Below, piece by piece: positions 19,556 to 30,728 of a stretch of 64,000 nucleotides of DNA. The position numbers and the translations under genes are program-made. The notes beneath the pieces are model-generated. The model saw only the letters and a list, made by a program, of their open reading frames with translations, had not been told where the DNA came from and did no database searches. Where the stretch lies: assembly GCA_938743325.2 (NCBI GenBank), contig OW568898.1, positions 186,189 through 250,188 of the forward strand. The letters run 5' to 3'. Source of the stretch: Pycnococcus provasolii. Taxonomy: Eukaryota; Chlorophyta; Pseudoscourfieldiophyceae; Pseudoscourfieldiales; Pycnococcaceae. Numbering within the stretch: the first letter of the stretch is position 1; each line of letters starts with the position of its first letter.

Positions 19556-21424
19556 TTAACCGCGCACAGCCTCGCGGAGAACCGCGCTCAAGCCTGCGCT
19601 CAGCACGAACGCGAAGGGAAGCGTCAGAATCCACGAAAGCGCGATGCGACCGAGCATGCCCCACTGCACCTCACGAACACCCATCGCGGCACAGCCAACC
19701 GCCACAACCGCACCCACCTGGCAGTGCGTGCTGCTGATTGGCCATCCGAACAGCGTTGCCAACAGAACGCTCGTCGCACTCCCAAGGTTCATGGAAAATG
19801 CAAGGTGAAAGTCCATCTGCGTAAGACCTTGCCCCACAGTGGCCATCACGCGACTTCCAAATGATATGATGCCAGCGCACACCGCTCCACCCGCAACGAC
19901 GAGAACCCACCAAGGGTCATCTGGATCGCCGCAGCTGCGTTCGGAGTGAAGGCCGGCGCGCACCGCCTGAACGACGGCGGAGAATGGCGCGGTTGCATTC
20001 GCCGTGTCGTTCGCCCCGTGGGCGAAACTAAGAACGGCGGCAACGAACACAAGCAGATGCCGAAAGATGCTGACCGCATCCTCTCGCTCCACCGCATAGT
20101 TGTCGTTGCCCATGATATCCGTCTCATTCGTGTTCACCGGAGCAGAGCTCGATGCCGCCGCCGCATTGCCAAGGAGTTGCCGATCGTCTTCTGTTTCGTC
20201 GTCGTCGTCGTCGCCGTCGGGACGATCGCGATTTCCCGCAAGAGGTGCAGTGAGACTTGGACGATGACCTTGTCGCCGAGCGTGCTCCACCTTAGTCGCT
20301 TCGGCGCTCACCTCAAAACTTGGAGTTCGATCTTCCTCGCCGGGCTCGCGAAGCTCCATTTCATCACCGTTGTTGTTGTTGCTGTTGCTGCTGTTGTTGT
20401 TGTTGAACCCCTCGAATGCAGCATTCTCACTCCACGTGGAATCGGCGAGAGCGCGCGCCGTTGCGTCGAAACCGTCTTCCTGCGCACTCGTTTCGCTAGG
20501 AAACGACTGGCGTGCGAGCGGAACGAGATACAATTGTGCAACAAGCGCGGCGCCTGAGCTTACGAGAATAGACACGATGCTCCTGATCAGCGTTGATAAG
20601 CCTTTCGTGGGCTTAGCCTTCATGAGGATGAGGTAGATGATCATGAAAGTGGAGATGAAGTACAGCACGGGCAGGGCGGTAAGCGCAGCGTTTCTCGGAG
20701 ACTTGGCACGCAGGATGGTGTATTCCGTGGTCAAGTAGACGAAGATTCCCATGATTCCCGCGAATGCTGGACTTACGACCCAGCTCGCGACGATCCCGCC
20801 GAGTCCTCCGTCCAATTTCCACACCAGGCAGTCTCCACCGACCATGGCAAACGTGGATCCGACCACACCTCCGACAATGGCGTGCGTCGTGCTGACTGGC
20901 ATGGATGTGTACGTCGCGAGTGCAAGGAAAATAGCTGCTGAGCAGAGTGCGCTGAACATGCCGACGGTAAAGAGCGCCATTTTGCTGTCACAGTACCCGC
21001 ATGCCCAGCAGTTTTCGTCCGCGGGTGGTGCGGCGCCGTGTCTGATGGTTCCTGAGACGCCGTATCCGAGTAGAGACGCACCTAGCCACTCGCATATGCC
21101 TCCAATGAGGCACGCGGAACGCACGCTGATTGCGCCCGACCCCACGGACGTCGCCCAGCTATTCGCGGAGTCGTTCGCCCCAAGCGCGAACGCCATGGCG
21201 ACACCAACGACCCCACTGATTGCGACGACCCACTGCAACCTCGACGGGTCCACAAAGGCGCCATCGTACGCGTACGGCGGAGAAGGAAGGCCACGCGACG
21301 GGCACGATGACTCTTCTGATTCCAAGGAGGAGGACGAGCCATGAGCAAGTGATAAGCAACTTAATAATATTATTAGTAGTAGGAGTAGTATCACATTAAC
21401 ATGAATCCCAAGGGGCCTGGGCAT
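19556..21424 (-). CDS. PiT/Pho4-family phosphate transporter
   Basis: Members of this family carry inorganic phosphate across membranes with Na+ or H+. The 622-residue product begins at the ATG at 21424; the frame runs further upstream only through a tandem repeat. A signal-anchor-like Leu/Ile run occupies residues about 8-30. Both family signatures are present: GANDSANSWATSVGSG in the first half and GANDTANATAPFSAVV in the second, each within bundles of membrane helices. The halves are joined by a hydrophilic loop of about 150 residues with a poly-Asn/Ser run and many acidic residues, as in eukaryotic PiT proteins. The product could sit in the plasma membrane or an organelle envelope; the sequence does not decide. 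Confidence 0.9.
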   Translation of the reverse strand: MPRPLGIHVNVILLLLLIILLSCLSLAHGSSSSLESEESSCPSRGLPSPPYAYDGAFVDPSRLQWVVAISGVVGVAMAFALGANDSANSWATSVGSGAISVRSACLIGGICEWLGASLLGYGVSGTIRHGAAPPADENCWACGYCDSKMALFTVGMFSALCSAAIFLALATYTSMPVSTTHAIVGGVVGSTFAMVGGDCLVWKLDGGLGGIVASWVVSPAFAGIMGIFVYLTTEYTILRAKSPRNAALTALPVLYFISTFMIIYLILMKAKPTKGLSTLIRSIVSILVSSGAALVAQLYLVPLARQSFPSETSAQEDGFDATARALADSTWSENAAFEGFNNNNSSNSNNNNGDEMELREPGEEDRTPSFEVSAEATKVEHARRQGHRPSLTAPLAGNRDRPDGDDDDDETEDDRQLLGNAAAASSSAPVNTNETDIMGNDNYAVEREDAVSIFRHLLVFVAAVLSFAHGANDTANATAPFSAVVQAVRAGLHSERSCGDPDDPWWVLVVAGGAVCAGIISFGSRVMATVGQGLTQMDFHLAFSMNLGSATSVLLATLFGWPISSTHCQVGAVVAVGCAAMGVREVQWGMLGRIALSWILTLPFAFVLSAGLSAVLREAVRG

Positions 21425-21507
21425 GGCGAATATTATAATGCGCTGGAACCGTAACGGACAAATGGCTGCAAAAGTGGAACATGGCTTGGGAGGGGAACAT
21501 GGACTTC

Positions 21508-21637
21508 TTTTGGGGATCCCTCCTTGTCGCCTTCTGCTTTTGGGGATCCCTCCTTGTCGCCTTCGTGCTTTTGGGGATCCCTCCTTGTCGCCTTTGTTGT
21601 TTTTTGGGGATCCCTCCTTGCCGTTGTTAAAATCGCC
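21508..21637. repeat. Tandem repeat of about 30 nt with a GGGATCCC core
   Basis: Four copies of TTGGGGATCCCTCCTTG followed by TCGCCTT-type sequence begin near 21511, 21541, 21572 and 21605. The array sits in the divergent spacer (21425-21749) between the PiT transporter and the WBP2-like gene. On the minus strand it is open and would encode GSPK-type repeats upstream of the transporter ATG. Confidence 0.9.
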
Positions 21638-21749
21638 CCTTGGTGCAGCTGCCTCTTTGATACATTCTTCGTCATTTATTTTTCTGTGATATCCTTTCAG
21701 GAGGGTATACATACACGCTGGTTCTTGATCCAATACAGTACACTAAAGT

Positions 21750-22406
21750 ATGGCGTTGAATCCACAGCTTGTGAATTCTCCTCCTCCTCACAATCATGCA
21801 GTGACCTCCTCGGGACAAGGTTTGCCGGCGCCTGTCCCTTTCGGTCCACACGAGCACTTCTTCCTGCTGAGAAACGGCGTGATGCTTTCGTTAGACGGAC
21901 TCGGACCGTCGGCGTCGGCGGCGGTTAAAAATGTGACAGGGGTTATCTACCTCTCGAATGTACGTATGGTGTTCGTTTTGTCGAAACCTGACGCATCCAC
22001 GGGGGGAATGTACGCGTTCGACTTTCCACTCGCATACATACGCACGGAGCGTTTTCACCAGCCGATTTTTGGTGCCAACAACCTCACCGCGAACTGCTTC
22101 TCCACCGCGGATGACGGAGGGCCGAACGGCGCGAGGCCGCCGCACGCACTCACGCTGTACTTCAGAGAGGGTGGTGTCGGAACGTTCCTTCCGCTGTTCT
22201 TCCAGCTCGTTCAGCAAGCGCGCGACCTGAACGCCGCCGCTCCTCCTCCTCCCGGCGTTTCTCCCGTCGCGCCTACACCCGCTCAGACGTCTCAGATGGT
22301 GCAAACGGCATACATCGATCCGAACGACCCGACGCAGGTGTACTTGGTGACAGGAACAGGCACACAGCCGAGCGCACCGCCGCTGATACAGCGACACGGT
22401 TGGTAG
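21750..22406 (+). CDS. WBP2-like GRAM-domain protein
   Basis: The 218-residue product starts at the ATG at 21750. Residues about 25-155 follow the pattern of the GRAM domain of WW-domain-binding protein 2: an MALNP start, GVMLSLDG, then TGVIYLSNVRMVFV, FDFPLAYIRTERFHQPIFGANNL, and a final hydrophobic strand and helix (LTLYFREGGVGTFLPLFF). GRAM domains have a PH-like fold and often bind membranes or protein partners. The C-terminal 60 residues are Pro/Gln/Thr-rich. A clear PPxY WW-binding motif, as in animal WBP2, is not present. Its partner is unknown. It is followed on the same strand by polymerase theta, about 225 nt downstream. Confidence 0.78.
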   Translation: MALNPQLVNSPPPHNHAVTSSGQGLPAPVPFGPHEHFFLLRNGVMLSLDGLGPSASAAVKNVTGVIYLSNVRMVFVLSKPDASTGGMYAFDFPLAYIRTERFHQPIFGANNLTANCFSTADDGGPNGARPPHALTLYFREGGVGTFLPLFFQLVQQARDLNAAAPPPPGVSPVAPTPAQTSQMVQTAYIDPNDPTQVYLVTGTGTQPSAPPLIQRHGW

Positions 22407-22631
22407 AAGCACATGTATGCCTGCGCGCCTGTGTTGTAACCAAGCTGTACTACCTATACTCCCACACCTATAATTCCCCCGGAGTTGGGGATCCGCTCCA
22501 GGGTGGAGTGTTATTTTTTTTCCCTTCGCCTGCTTTGCCAGCTGGGCCCCCTCCTTTCTCTCACCCGCGCATTGAAGCTGTTCATTTTTCACTTCATAAT
22601 CCACTTCGTCGCGTGCGGTTCCTGCTCGCCT

Positions 22632-23579
22632 ATGCCTGGCACTGGTGGAGATGCTCAGGCTGTGCGTGTCTTGCCACCTCAGGCTGTGCGTGGTGGTGGG
22701 AATGCCTTGGCTCCTGCACCGCATGGCAATGGCAATGCTCAGTCCTCACATGCAGGATTGTTGGCGCAAGCACCGTCATCGACAAACCCAATGAAGCGTT
22801 CTCGCGCTTGCTTTGTTGCACCTTCCTCGTCATCGCCTTTGGTGCCACCACATGCTGCTGCTGCTGCTGACGACGCCGACGACGGTGGTGGTGGTGGTGA
22901 TGATGATGTGGAAAATCACAGGCACGCCGCACGAGCAAAACAATCCAAAGTGAACGTGACGACGCGGTTAGCTCCTGCTCCTCCTCCTTCTCAACAAGAG
23001 CCAAATCTGCCCCTCCTTCTCAACCACTACGTCGCGCAGGACATTGCGAACGTCTACAAACAGAACAATGTACACACCCTCCACCGCTGGCAAGCAGAGG
23101 CACTCTCACAACCTGGAGTGCTCGACGGAACGCACAACCTCGTGTACTCTGCACCCACGTCTGGCGGAAAGTCGCTCGTCGCAGAAATCCTTCTCGTCAA
23201 ACGCGCCATGGAAAGGCCGACGAAAGTCAGCCTTGTCGTCCTGCCGTTCGTCAGCTTGTGCGAGGAGAAGGCGGAGCACCTCGAAAAGGTTGTGCACGGC
23301 GCGAACCTTAAAGTCCAGCGAGCATACTCAGACTTGGGAGGGGGGGGCAGCGCGCTCTTCGACAATGCGAACATCGTCGTGTGCACAATCGAGAGGGCGA
23401 ACGGCATCATACAGCGGCTCATGGCGTCGTCGGACGAGGAGGGCAAGGGCATGCCGCGCCTCGCCACGGTGGTCGTCGACGAGACGCACATGGTCGGTGA
23501 GCCGAGCCGTGGTATCATGCTCGAGCAGATGCTTGCTAAGTTGGTGTGGTGGCGTCACTACCGCAGCGGCAAGGGCGGT

Positions 23580-23610
<31 letters not shown>

Positions 23611-26600
23611 ACCCAAACAACAATCACCTGCAGATCGTTGCGATGTCCGCGACGATCCCAAACCTCGACGAGTTTGGACGGTGGCTTCATCCAGCGCGCG
23701 TCTACAAAACCGACCTACGACCTGTGCAGCTGCACAGGTATCTCTGCGACTTGAGCAAGAATGGTACGCTGTGGGATGTTGATGGAAATCTGCTCGAGCG
23801 CAGAATCGTGGGCCTAAAGCTGGAAGACCGGCTGAATCGCCTGATCCTCGAGCCGTGGGCGGAGGGACACAGTGCTCTCGTCTTCTGCAACAGCAAAATG
23901 AACTGTGAGATCGAGGCGAAGAAGCTCGCCGAGCGCATCCGAAACCACGCGGAGTTTCGCGCCGCGACGATGCTCTCGAAGAAAACTTCCGCGGAGAGGC
24001 AGGAAGTGTTCGACCGGCGAACGAAGCATGCGGCTGATCTCCGCATTCAGAACGACAAGGAGCTTGCCAGCTGTGTCGAGCAAGGATGCGCTTGGCACCA
24101 TGCTAATCTGACACGCGAGTCGCGCGCCATCGTCGAGCGCGCGTACAAGCAGGGCGCGGTGTCCGTTCTATTCGCCACGAGCACTCTGGCTGCCGGCGTG
24201 AATCTACCCGCACGCCGCGTCATCTTCCGAGAGCCGTTCAAGGCGCACGCGATGCAGGCGGACTGCATGCTCACGCCAAGAGACTACCTGCAGATGGCTG
24301 GCCGTGCGGGTCGCACCGGGATTGATAGTCTGGGAGAGGCGTACCTGTGCTACACGGGCAAGGGAAAGGGTTGTACCTTCGACAATCTGCAGACTTTGCT
24401 CAAGAGTGCTCCTGATCCCGTCATCAGCACGCTTCGTCCTGACAGCGATGGTCGCAGCAGGCAAATGGTCGCGGCGCTGCATGAGGTGATCAACGGAGGT
24501 GTCGTGCAATCTCGCGAGGATCTCGAGCAGTACCTGAAGTGCTTCCTGCTGACGAAGCAGTCGTCGTTGCCACCAAAAGCTCATACCACCGCCGATGCAC
24601 CACCCGATCCTGATGTGGCAATGACGCCAGCAGCAGCCCCTGCTGATGGAGGGACCGTCCCCGCCGCATCTGCCGAGCCGCCGGAGCCGCCAATCAAGGT
24701 TGCTGCCGAATTTGCCTTTAAACACCTGATTGAGACGAAGCAGGTGCAGGTGCTGCACGAAGGCAGCGTGCTCGATGGAACGAAGCTTGGCAAGGCTGCC
24801 GCATCGTCTGGCGTCCGCCCGCACGATGCCGTGAATGTGGCAAAGTTCCTGACGGCGGCATGCGATGATGGCATCGTCCTTCTCTCTCATCTTGAACCCA
24901 TTTATCTCAGCCTGTACGGCGAGCCTCGAGCGTCGAGCATCCAGCAGGATCACGCGATACGCCTCAGAGACATGTTGTATCGTCCCGGCGAAAAATCGCA
25001 CTTGCCTCGAGGGGCGGTGAGCGTCGCAAAGAAGCACGCTCCTGAACGGGTGGTGGAAGCAATTGCTGCCGGACGTTTATCTGCGAAGAAGAAAGCTGAG
25101 GTGGAGAAGACGGTGGCTGCATTCTACTACGCGCTCGCGTTGATGGAGTTGTGCATGGACTCGACGCGTCTTGCGGTCATCGCCGAGCAGTACAAGATCG
25201 ACAAGGGCATCTTGCAGGAGCTGATGGGAGTCAGTGCAAAGCGCTGTTCGATGTTCGAGCGATTCGCCGACGGCATTGAGCTGAAAGATCTTGCATGCGT
25301 GTTCGGCAACGCGAAGAAGACTGTTGGTCTCGGCGCGCAGCCTGAGGTGGTTCAGCTCATGGCTGTGAAGTACATGACGAAGCCTCTGGCCGTGGCACTG
25401 TGCCGAGCGGGTATCTGCTCGGTGTCGTCTTTAGCACATGCAACCCCCTATCTGATTCAGCAGGCGATCAAGAAAATTCAAGGCAGCGCGGGTCCAGAGC
25501 CTCGCCGCAAGGCGCATCAGCTGCAGAAACATGCCAGGAAGCTCTTCCGTGCGATGGAGGAGGAGAACCAGCGCGAGTTGGATCGCCTGGAAGAAGCGAT
25601 GGCAAACATGGCGGAGAGAGAGGTGGCTGTGCCTGCGGAGGCAGAAGAAGCGGAGATGGAGGTGGAGGTGCAGCGCAATGCACCTGTGGCGCCGCTTGGC
25701 GTCAGGCGGCTCAGCGCATCGTTGCCGGCAGTTTCTCATCCACGAGAGCTCTCGCACGGAACGGGGACGACCACCACCACCACGACTGCGTCGAGCGATG
25801 CGAGCGAAAGTGGGATGAAGTCGTACGACTCTGGGCACGTGCTGAGCACGGCTGATGACCTGAATTGGCTGGTGAGCTTGTGCGAAAGCAGTCCATGGTT
25901 CGCATTCTGCCTCATCGTCCCCCCGTGCCGTGTGCTGGCGGTACGCGCACTTCCTGGATCGGGGTAAGTCTGCCTCTAAGCATCCATAGCGGATAAACAA
26001 ACAATTACTAACACCCTAACCCACTAAATACAAAAACAGCACGCTGCCATCCGCGCGTCTAAGTCTGGACCCAACAGGACCGGAAGCAGGACCGTCGTCG
26101 TCGCCGCCATCGGTGGAGGCTGATGAAGTCGCATCCCACGAGCCTGAGGTGCACGGCCTCGCCGTGTGCGTGCCTGAACACGCGGTGTATCTCGTGAGTG
26201 CAACTCCCGCCGGATCAGCGGGACACGATGCTCGACAGTGCATACGACGCATCCTTCGATGCCAGCGACCTGATGGCGTGCCGGTGCCAAAGGTAACCTT
26301 TCACCTAAAGCCGCAGCTGCGCGCATGGCTCGCTCACAGCGGTGGTGTCAGCCCCGTCACGGGTGCGATTGACGTGCGCATTGCGTACGCTCTCTTGGAC
26401 AAGGAGAACTGGACGATGCCGTCGGCGCAGGAGAGCGTGTTTGCGCTGGAGTACGTGCGCTCGCTTTTCGAGGCTTTGTGCAAGAAAGAGTACGGCGTCG
26501 GCGTGTGCATGGTGCGCCGCGGCGTGGCGTACGGCCGATCTGGCACTCCGGGGTTTGGGGCTCTTCCCGATCCGCAGGGATGGAGCGCGATGCTGCTCGC

Positions 26601-28035
26601 GGCTAACATTCGAGGAGCCTGGGGAAAGCTGCTTCGCGAAAATCAGATTGGTGTGGCAGACCTGATGACGTCGGATGGAGTGTTCGCAACACTTCAGCCT
26701 CTCGAGATGCCCGTCTGCAACGTGCTTGCTGAGATGGAGTACCGCGGCATTCTCGTGGACACGGCTGAGATGCGCAGGCAGCTGTCCGATCTCGACGAGA
26801 AGAAACGCGAGCTGCTCTCGTCCATACGGCAGCTCGTTCCCTTTCGCAGGGTGACGGAAAACACGCTCACGGTGCCCCGAGATCTCAGCACGTTCCTGTT
26901 TCACAGCGAGATGGGACTTGGACTGGAGGCGACGGGCATCCCTCTCACGAAGACTGGCTTCTACAGCGTGAGCGAGGCGAATGTGGCGAAGGTGGTAGGC
27001 AAGCACGCGTGCGTTGCTACAGTGATGCACTTCAGGAAGCTCGATACGTACCAAAGGCACGTGCGCCAGCTCCTCGGCTTCTCGCGGGAATACGGCAAGA
27101 CCTGTGGGATGTGCAATCAGTCTGAGGAGGAGGATTATGGCCACGCGCGGTACCTCCGAGTGCGCGGGCACTTTTTGCAGTCGACGGGCGAGACGGGACG
27201 CATTCACATGGACAACCCGAATCTCCAGCACCTGCCCAAGGACGTCGCGTACAGCCACGATCCGAGCGCTGACAGCCGCATCGCGAGCGCGCGAGCGTGC
27301 GTCGTCGCTCCGGCTGGGCACGTGCTGATGAGTGCGGACTGGCGGAGCATGGAGCTCCGCCTGCTGGCGCACTTTTCGCAGGACGGGGTCCTTCTGGAGC
27401 TTCTGAGGGACACCGGCTGCGACGTCTTCGACGCACTTGCTGCGCGATTGGAGACGTCGAGGGAGTGCGCGAAGCAAGCGCTGTATGGCGTCTGCTACGG
27501 CATGACGCCGCACGGGCTTGCGGTGGCGTTGAACGTGCCTCTCGCGCAGGCGGAGGTGATACATGACAGCTTGTGGGCCACGCTGCCACGCCTTGCAGCG
27601 TGGAAGGCGGAGGTGGAGGCGGAGGCGCTCAAGAGCGGATACGTCCGTACGCTGCTGGGACGCCGGCGTAACATTCCTATGCAGGCTGGCGCGCCTGCGG
27701 CGCGACTCGAGCGCGCGAAGCGCATGGCCGTAAATACGGTCGTGCAGGGATCGGGCGCGGATTTGCTTAAGCTGGCGATGCTTAAGCTACATGAGAGCTC
27801 GTCGGCGACGCGCGTCGGCGCGCGATGCGCGAATACTGAAGTGCAGCCTGGAGCGCCGCGCACGAGGCTGATTTTGGTTGTCCACGACGAACTCATCGTC
27901 GAGTGTGAACGCGGCGAGGTGAACGAGACTGCTGCACTGCTGCGCGATTGCATGGAGCGCGCGTTGGAGTTGAGCGTACCGATGCCGGTGCGCGTGCGCG
28001 CAGGTGCCCGCTGGGCTGACTTGGTTGAATTGTAA
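22632..28035 (+). CDS. POLQ: DNA polymerase theta (helicase plus family A polymerase), two exons
   Basis: Exons 22632-25963 and 26040-28035 join in frame to give 1,775 residues. Polymerase theta repairs double-strand breaks by microhomology-mediated end joining. The helicase half has Walker A (SAPTSGGKS, about residue 174), the DExH box as VVVDETHMVGEPSRG (about 280) and motif VI (QMAGRAGRTG, about 553). The polymerase half has the DNPNLQHLP motif, motif A as SADWRSMELRLLAH, motif B (RAKRMAVNTVVQGSGAD) and motif C (VHDELIVE). Both catalytic Asp residues are kept. The helicase-polymerase linker is shorter than in animals. The frame opens at a TTG at 22485; the first ATG is at 22632. A stretch of Gly codons (about 23575-23607) sits inside the helicase. 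Confidence 0.93.
25964..26039 (+). other. Intron of POLQ (76 nt)
   Basis: The donor is GTAAGT at 25964 and the acceptor AACAG ends at 26039. A perfect TACTAAC branch site lies at 26006-26012, 27 nt before the acceptor. Removing it joins two frames that encode the helicase and polymerase halves of one protein. Confidence 0.95.
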
Positions 28036-28576
28036 GATGTAAAATCACTTTGTTGAATAATGCTCAGGAATTGTGCGCTGCTCCCGTCCACTCCGCTCGG
28101 CATCACACGCTCGACGATGCTCGATGCGATCGTTCCGGTGGGTCCGAGGTCCGCCGTGCCGACATCTACGCGCGCAGGTTCCGAGAGCGCACCCGCGGCG
28201 GCAATGCGCGCTCTGAGCGCCATGGCGCGTGGGTCGGCATCCGTCCCACACATCGCCATCGAGCAGGACCACAAACAATCACAAATTCGCGGGATCTTGA
28301 ATGCGCCACTAACTACGCCGCCGCGCCACTAACTACGCCGGCCGCGTAGTTAGTTAGTTCGAGATAGATGACCGGCCGGCCGGCGGCGCGCACGCCGGCC
28401 GACGGTGTCCAACCTCACGATCGGCGCTTAGAACTAAGCAAGTCGTCGTTCGTTCGATGGGCCGTTTATTAACGTGGTGGTCAACATTGTACATCACCCT
28501 GGCCATCATTCAGATGTAGAATAAATTTATCTTACACATATAAATAAATAATAATAATAAATTGAGCTAGCCTATT
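28036..28576. other. Convergent 3' spacer after POLQ; hairpin and GGCCGGCC-rich stretch
   Basis: The spacer lies between the stops of POLQ and the minus-strand GYF_2-like gene. An 18-nt sequence ending CACTAACTACGCCG occurs twice (28303-28320 and 28323-28340), and the second copy is half of a perfect hairpin (arms 28329-28338 and 28344-28353). A CCGGCCGGCCGG block follows at about 28371. The last 70 nt are AT-rich with AATAAA-like motifs, fitting poly(A) sites. Confidence 0.6.
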
Positions 28577-29452
28577 TTAGAGTTCCCGAGCTTGCGCGTC
28601 GTCGTCGCCGCCGCCGCCGCCGCGTCTCCTCACGATGGCTTGTAAGAAGACGACGGCAGCCAGCACAAAAAACAAAAAACACACAATAACATACGCGTGC
28701 CACGGCTGCGCGTCCTTCTTCTTCTTGTCGACGTGCTTTAGGAACTTTTCTTCTGGCTTTTGTGTTTCCTTAGGCGCGGAGATCATGTCCTTGACTCTCT
28801 CCTCTGCAGACATGTTCGCCTTGGCGTCTTTCAAGATGGCGCGCAGGTCCCAGATGGTTTCGAGTTTCTGAAATCGCTTCATGTTCCCTCCGTGCAGGTA
28901 GCACGGCGTCGTGTTGCATATGACTCCCGTGTCGTAGAGTTGTTTCATTTCGTGCAGTTCGAACGGCCCTGTCTTTTTCACTTTTTTCAAGTCAAACTCC
29001 TTGGCTTTTTTCGGGTCGTCGGAAGGCGCGCCTGCGATGTAGTACCACTTGAGGTGTTCGTACGACGCTTTCGGCGGTTTCTTTTTTGCATCGATGTCGT
29101 CATCACTGCTGTCATCTAGAGAGAGTTGGCTGAACTTGTCATAGTTGACGACGGCGTGTGGCGCCTTTTGCGAGAGCTCAAGATCGCGCTGCGTCAACGT
29201 GAGAGCAGAATGAGACGCCAAAGACGCCCCCTGAGACTCATGAGACTCCGGCCCCTCAAGTTTCGCCGCAAGTTTCCGAGAGGCCGCCTCAAGCTGCGCT
29301 TCAAGCTGCGCAATACGAGCCTGAGGCGTCACAAGATCCTGAGTTGCATCCTTCTCAGGCGCATCCTTCTCAGGCACATCCTGAGACGCATCCTGAGACG
29401 ACACTGACGACCCTAACCCACCAACCATCCCGATGGTTGAGGAGGCGGACAT
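28577..29452 (-). CDS. Tail-anchored membrane protein with a GYF_2-like domain
   Basis: The ATG at 29452 gives 291 residues; the longer open frame starts at a non-ATG codon. Residues about 40-75 are helical and may form a coiled coil (IAQLEAQLEAASRKL). Residues about 138-215 resemble a GYF_2 protein-interaction domain: WYYIAGAP, then KKTGPFELHEMKQLYDTGVI, an LHGG turn and FQKLETIWDLRAIL. Near the C-terminus a single hydrophobic helix (YVIVCFLFFVLAAVVFL) is followed by Arg, Gly and Asp residues, so the bulk of the protein should face the cytosol. The membrane and the partner are unknown. The gene diverges from the PAP/fibrillin gene across a 279-nt spacer. Confidence 0.65.
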   Translation of the reverse strand: MSASSTIGMVGGLGSSVSSQDASQDVPEKDAPEKDATQDLVTPQARIAQLEAQLEAASRKLAAKLEGPESHESQGASLASHSALTLTQRDLELSQKAPHAVVNYDKFSQLSLDDSSDDDIDAKKKPPKASYEHLKWYYIAGAPSDDPKKAKEFDLKKVKKTGPFELHEMKQLYDTGVICNTTPCYLHGGNMKRFQKLETIWDLRAILKDAKANMSAEERVKDMISAPKETQKPEEKFLKHVDKKKKDAQPWHAYVIVCFLFFVLAAVVFLQAIVRRRGGGGGDDDAQAREL

Positions 29453-29731
29453 GATATGATATGATATGACGAGACCTACGGGTACACGAGTGATGACGAG
29501 CGCGAATGAAACAAAAAGAAACAAACGCTCAAACAAACAAAAAAACAAATGGCGTTCCGGAGAAGAAGAATGAAGAAGTTCGCGGCCGGACGTATGCGCG
29601 CGTGCAAGCAGGTGGTCAAGAACCACGCGGGCCCCTCCCTCCCCCGGCCGGCCGGCCTGGCCGGGTGAGTGGTAGAAAGGGCGTACTGTGCCTACCTCCT
29701 GGGAAGCTCGCGACCATCAATCGTTCGCCCG

Positions 29732-30640
29732 ATGCTAGTGAAGAAGATGCCGGCTATGCCAACATCATCGAAGCTCCAGAAGTGCACACGAGCGTCCCTC
29801 TCGCACCGACTCGCGTCCACGGCGATACAGGCGCACGCCTCCGCGAGCGAAACCGACGCGAGAAGGCGGACCGCGGAGGGGAGGGGAGAGGTGCGCGACG
29901 CTCTGCACATTTCGCGCAGGACGGTGCTGGCCGCCGCGCCTTTGCTCGGAAACGCCGGCGTTACACAGACCCCAAGACGTGCAGCCTTGGCGGATACGAC
30001 GCCGCCCGACGAGCGGTCGGCGGTGCTTTCTGCGATTGCGCGCGGCGAGGACCCGGCGAAGGTGGAGGCGTTGATCGACCGCCTCGTCGCCACGGGCGAC
30101 CCATCGCAAGGCACATCGGCGAGCACTGTGGACGGCACGCTCGCGGGCGAGTGGATACTGCTGTGGGCGAGCGGAGCGGCGGAACCGCAGAAGATCCAAG
30201 CGGCGCTCGGGCCAATCGCGCCGACGTCCTCCCAGCTCATCGGCGCGCCGGCCGCCAGCCTCGCGCAGAGGGAAAAGGTGGGCGCGTGCCAGGTGCTGAC
30301 GTTCTTGGGGGGCGGCGTACGGGTCGTGCTCGCCGCGGGCGCCGTGCCGACGCCGTCCGGAGCGAAGGACACGCTCGAGATCCAGCCGCCGTTCAGCCTC
30401 GACCTCCTCGTCGGCGGACGCAAGCTCGCGGGCGCGGAGTTTGCTTCTGACGCCGACTTCCGGACGAACGGCGTGACGCCCCTCAACAAGAGGGACGACG
30501 AGGCGATCGCCGCGCCGCGCAACCAGTACACTCAGCTGTTCGTCGAGAACTCGGGGCACCCCGGCGATGTGCGCGTCAGCCGCGTGACGGCGGGCGATCC
30601 CGTCGTCGTAGGCACCACGTACGTCCACGTTCGCGTGTAA
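29732..30640 (+). CDS. Plastid-lipid-associated protein (PAP/fibrillin), probably thylakoid lumen
   Basis: The first in-frame ATG is at 29732, giving 302 residues. The N-terminus has a plastid transit-like region followed at about residues 60-90 by a twin-arginine lumen signal (SRRTVLAAAPLL, then AALADT). The mature part fits the PAP/fibrillin fold: a helical start with SAIARGEDPAKVEALIDRLV, then the family core LAGEWILLWASG, and a beta-rich C-terminal half. Fibrillins bind lipids or hydrophobic quinone-type molecules in plastids. The exact member cannot be named from sequence alone. The family match is by pattern, and I am moderately sure of it. Confidence 0.68.
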   Translation: MLVKKMPAMPTSSKLQKCTRASLSHRLASTAIQAHASASETDARRRTAEGRGEVRDALHISRRTVLAAAPLLGNAGVTQTPRRAALADTTPPDERSAVLSAIARGEDPAKVEALIDRLVATGDPSQGTSASTVDGTLAGEWILLWASGAAEPQKIQAALGPIAPTSSQLIGAPAASLAQREKVGACQVLTFLGGGVRVVLAAGAVPTPSGAKDTLEIQPPFSLDLLVGGRKLAGAEFASDADFRTNGVTPLNKRDDEAIAAPRNQYTQLFVENSGHPGDVRVSRVTAGDPVVVGTTYVHVRV

Positions 30641-30728
30641 GAACACTACGGAGCATAACGTCCGGAGCTGTTCGTGAGAAGTATCGTAACCTTAAGTGCA
30701 GTACATACTGGATGCGGCGTTTCCCTCG

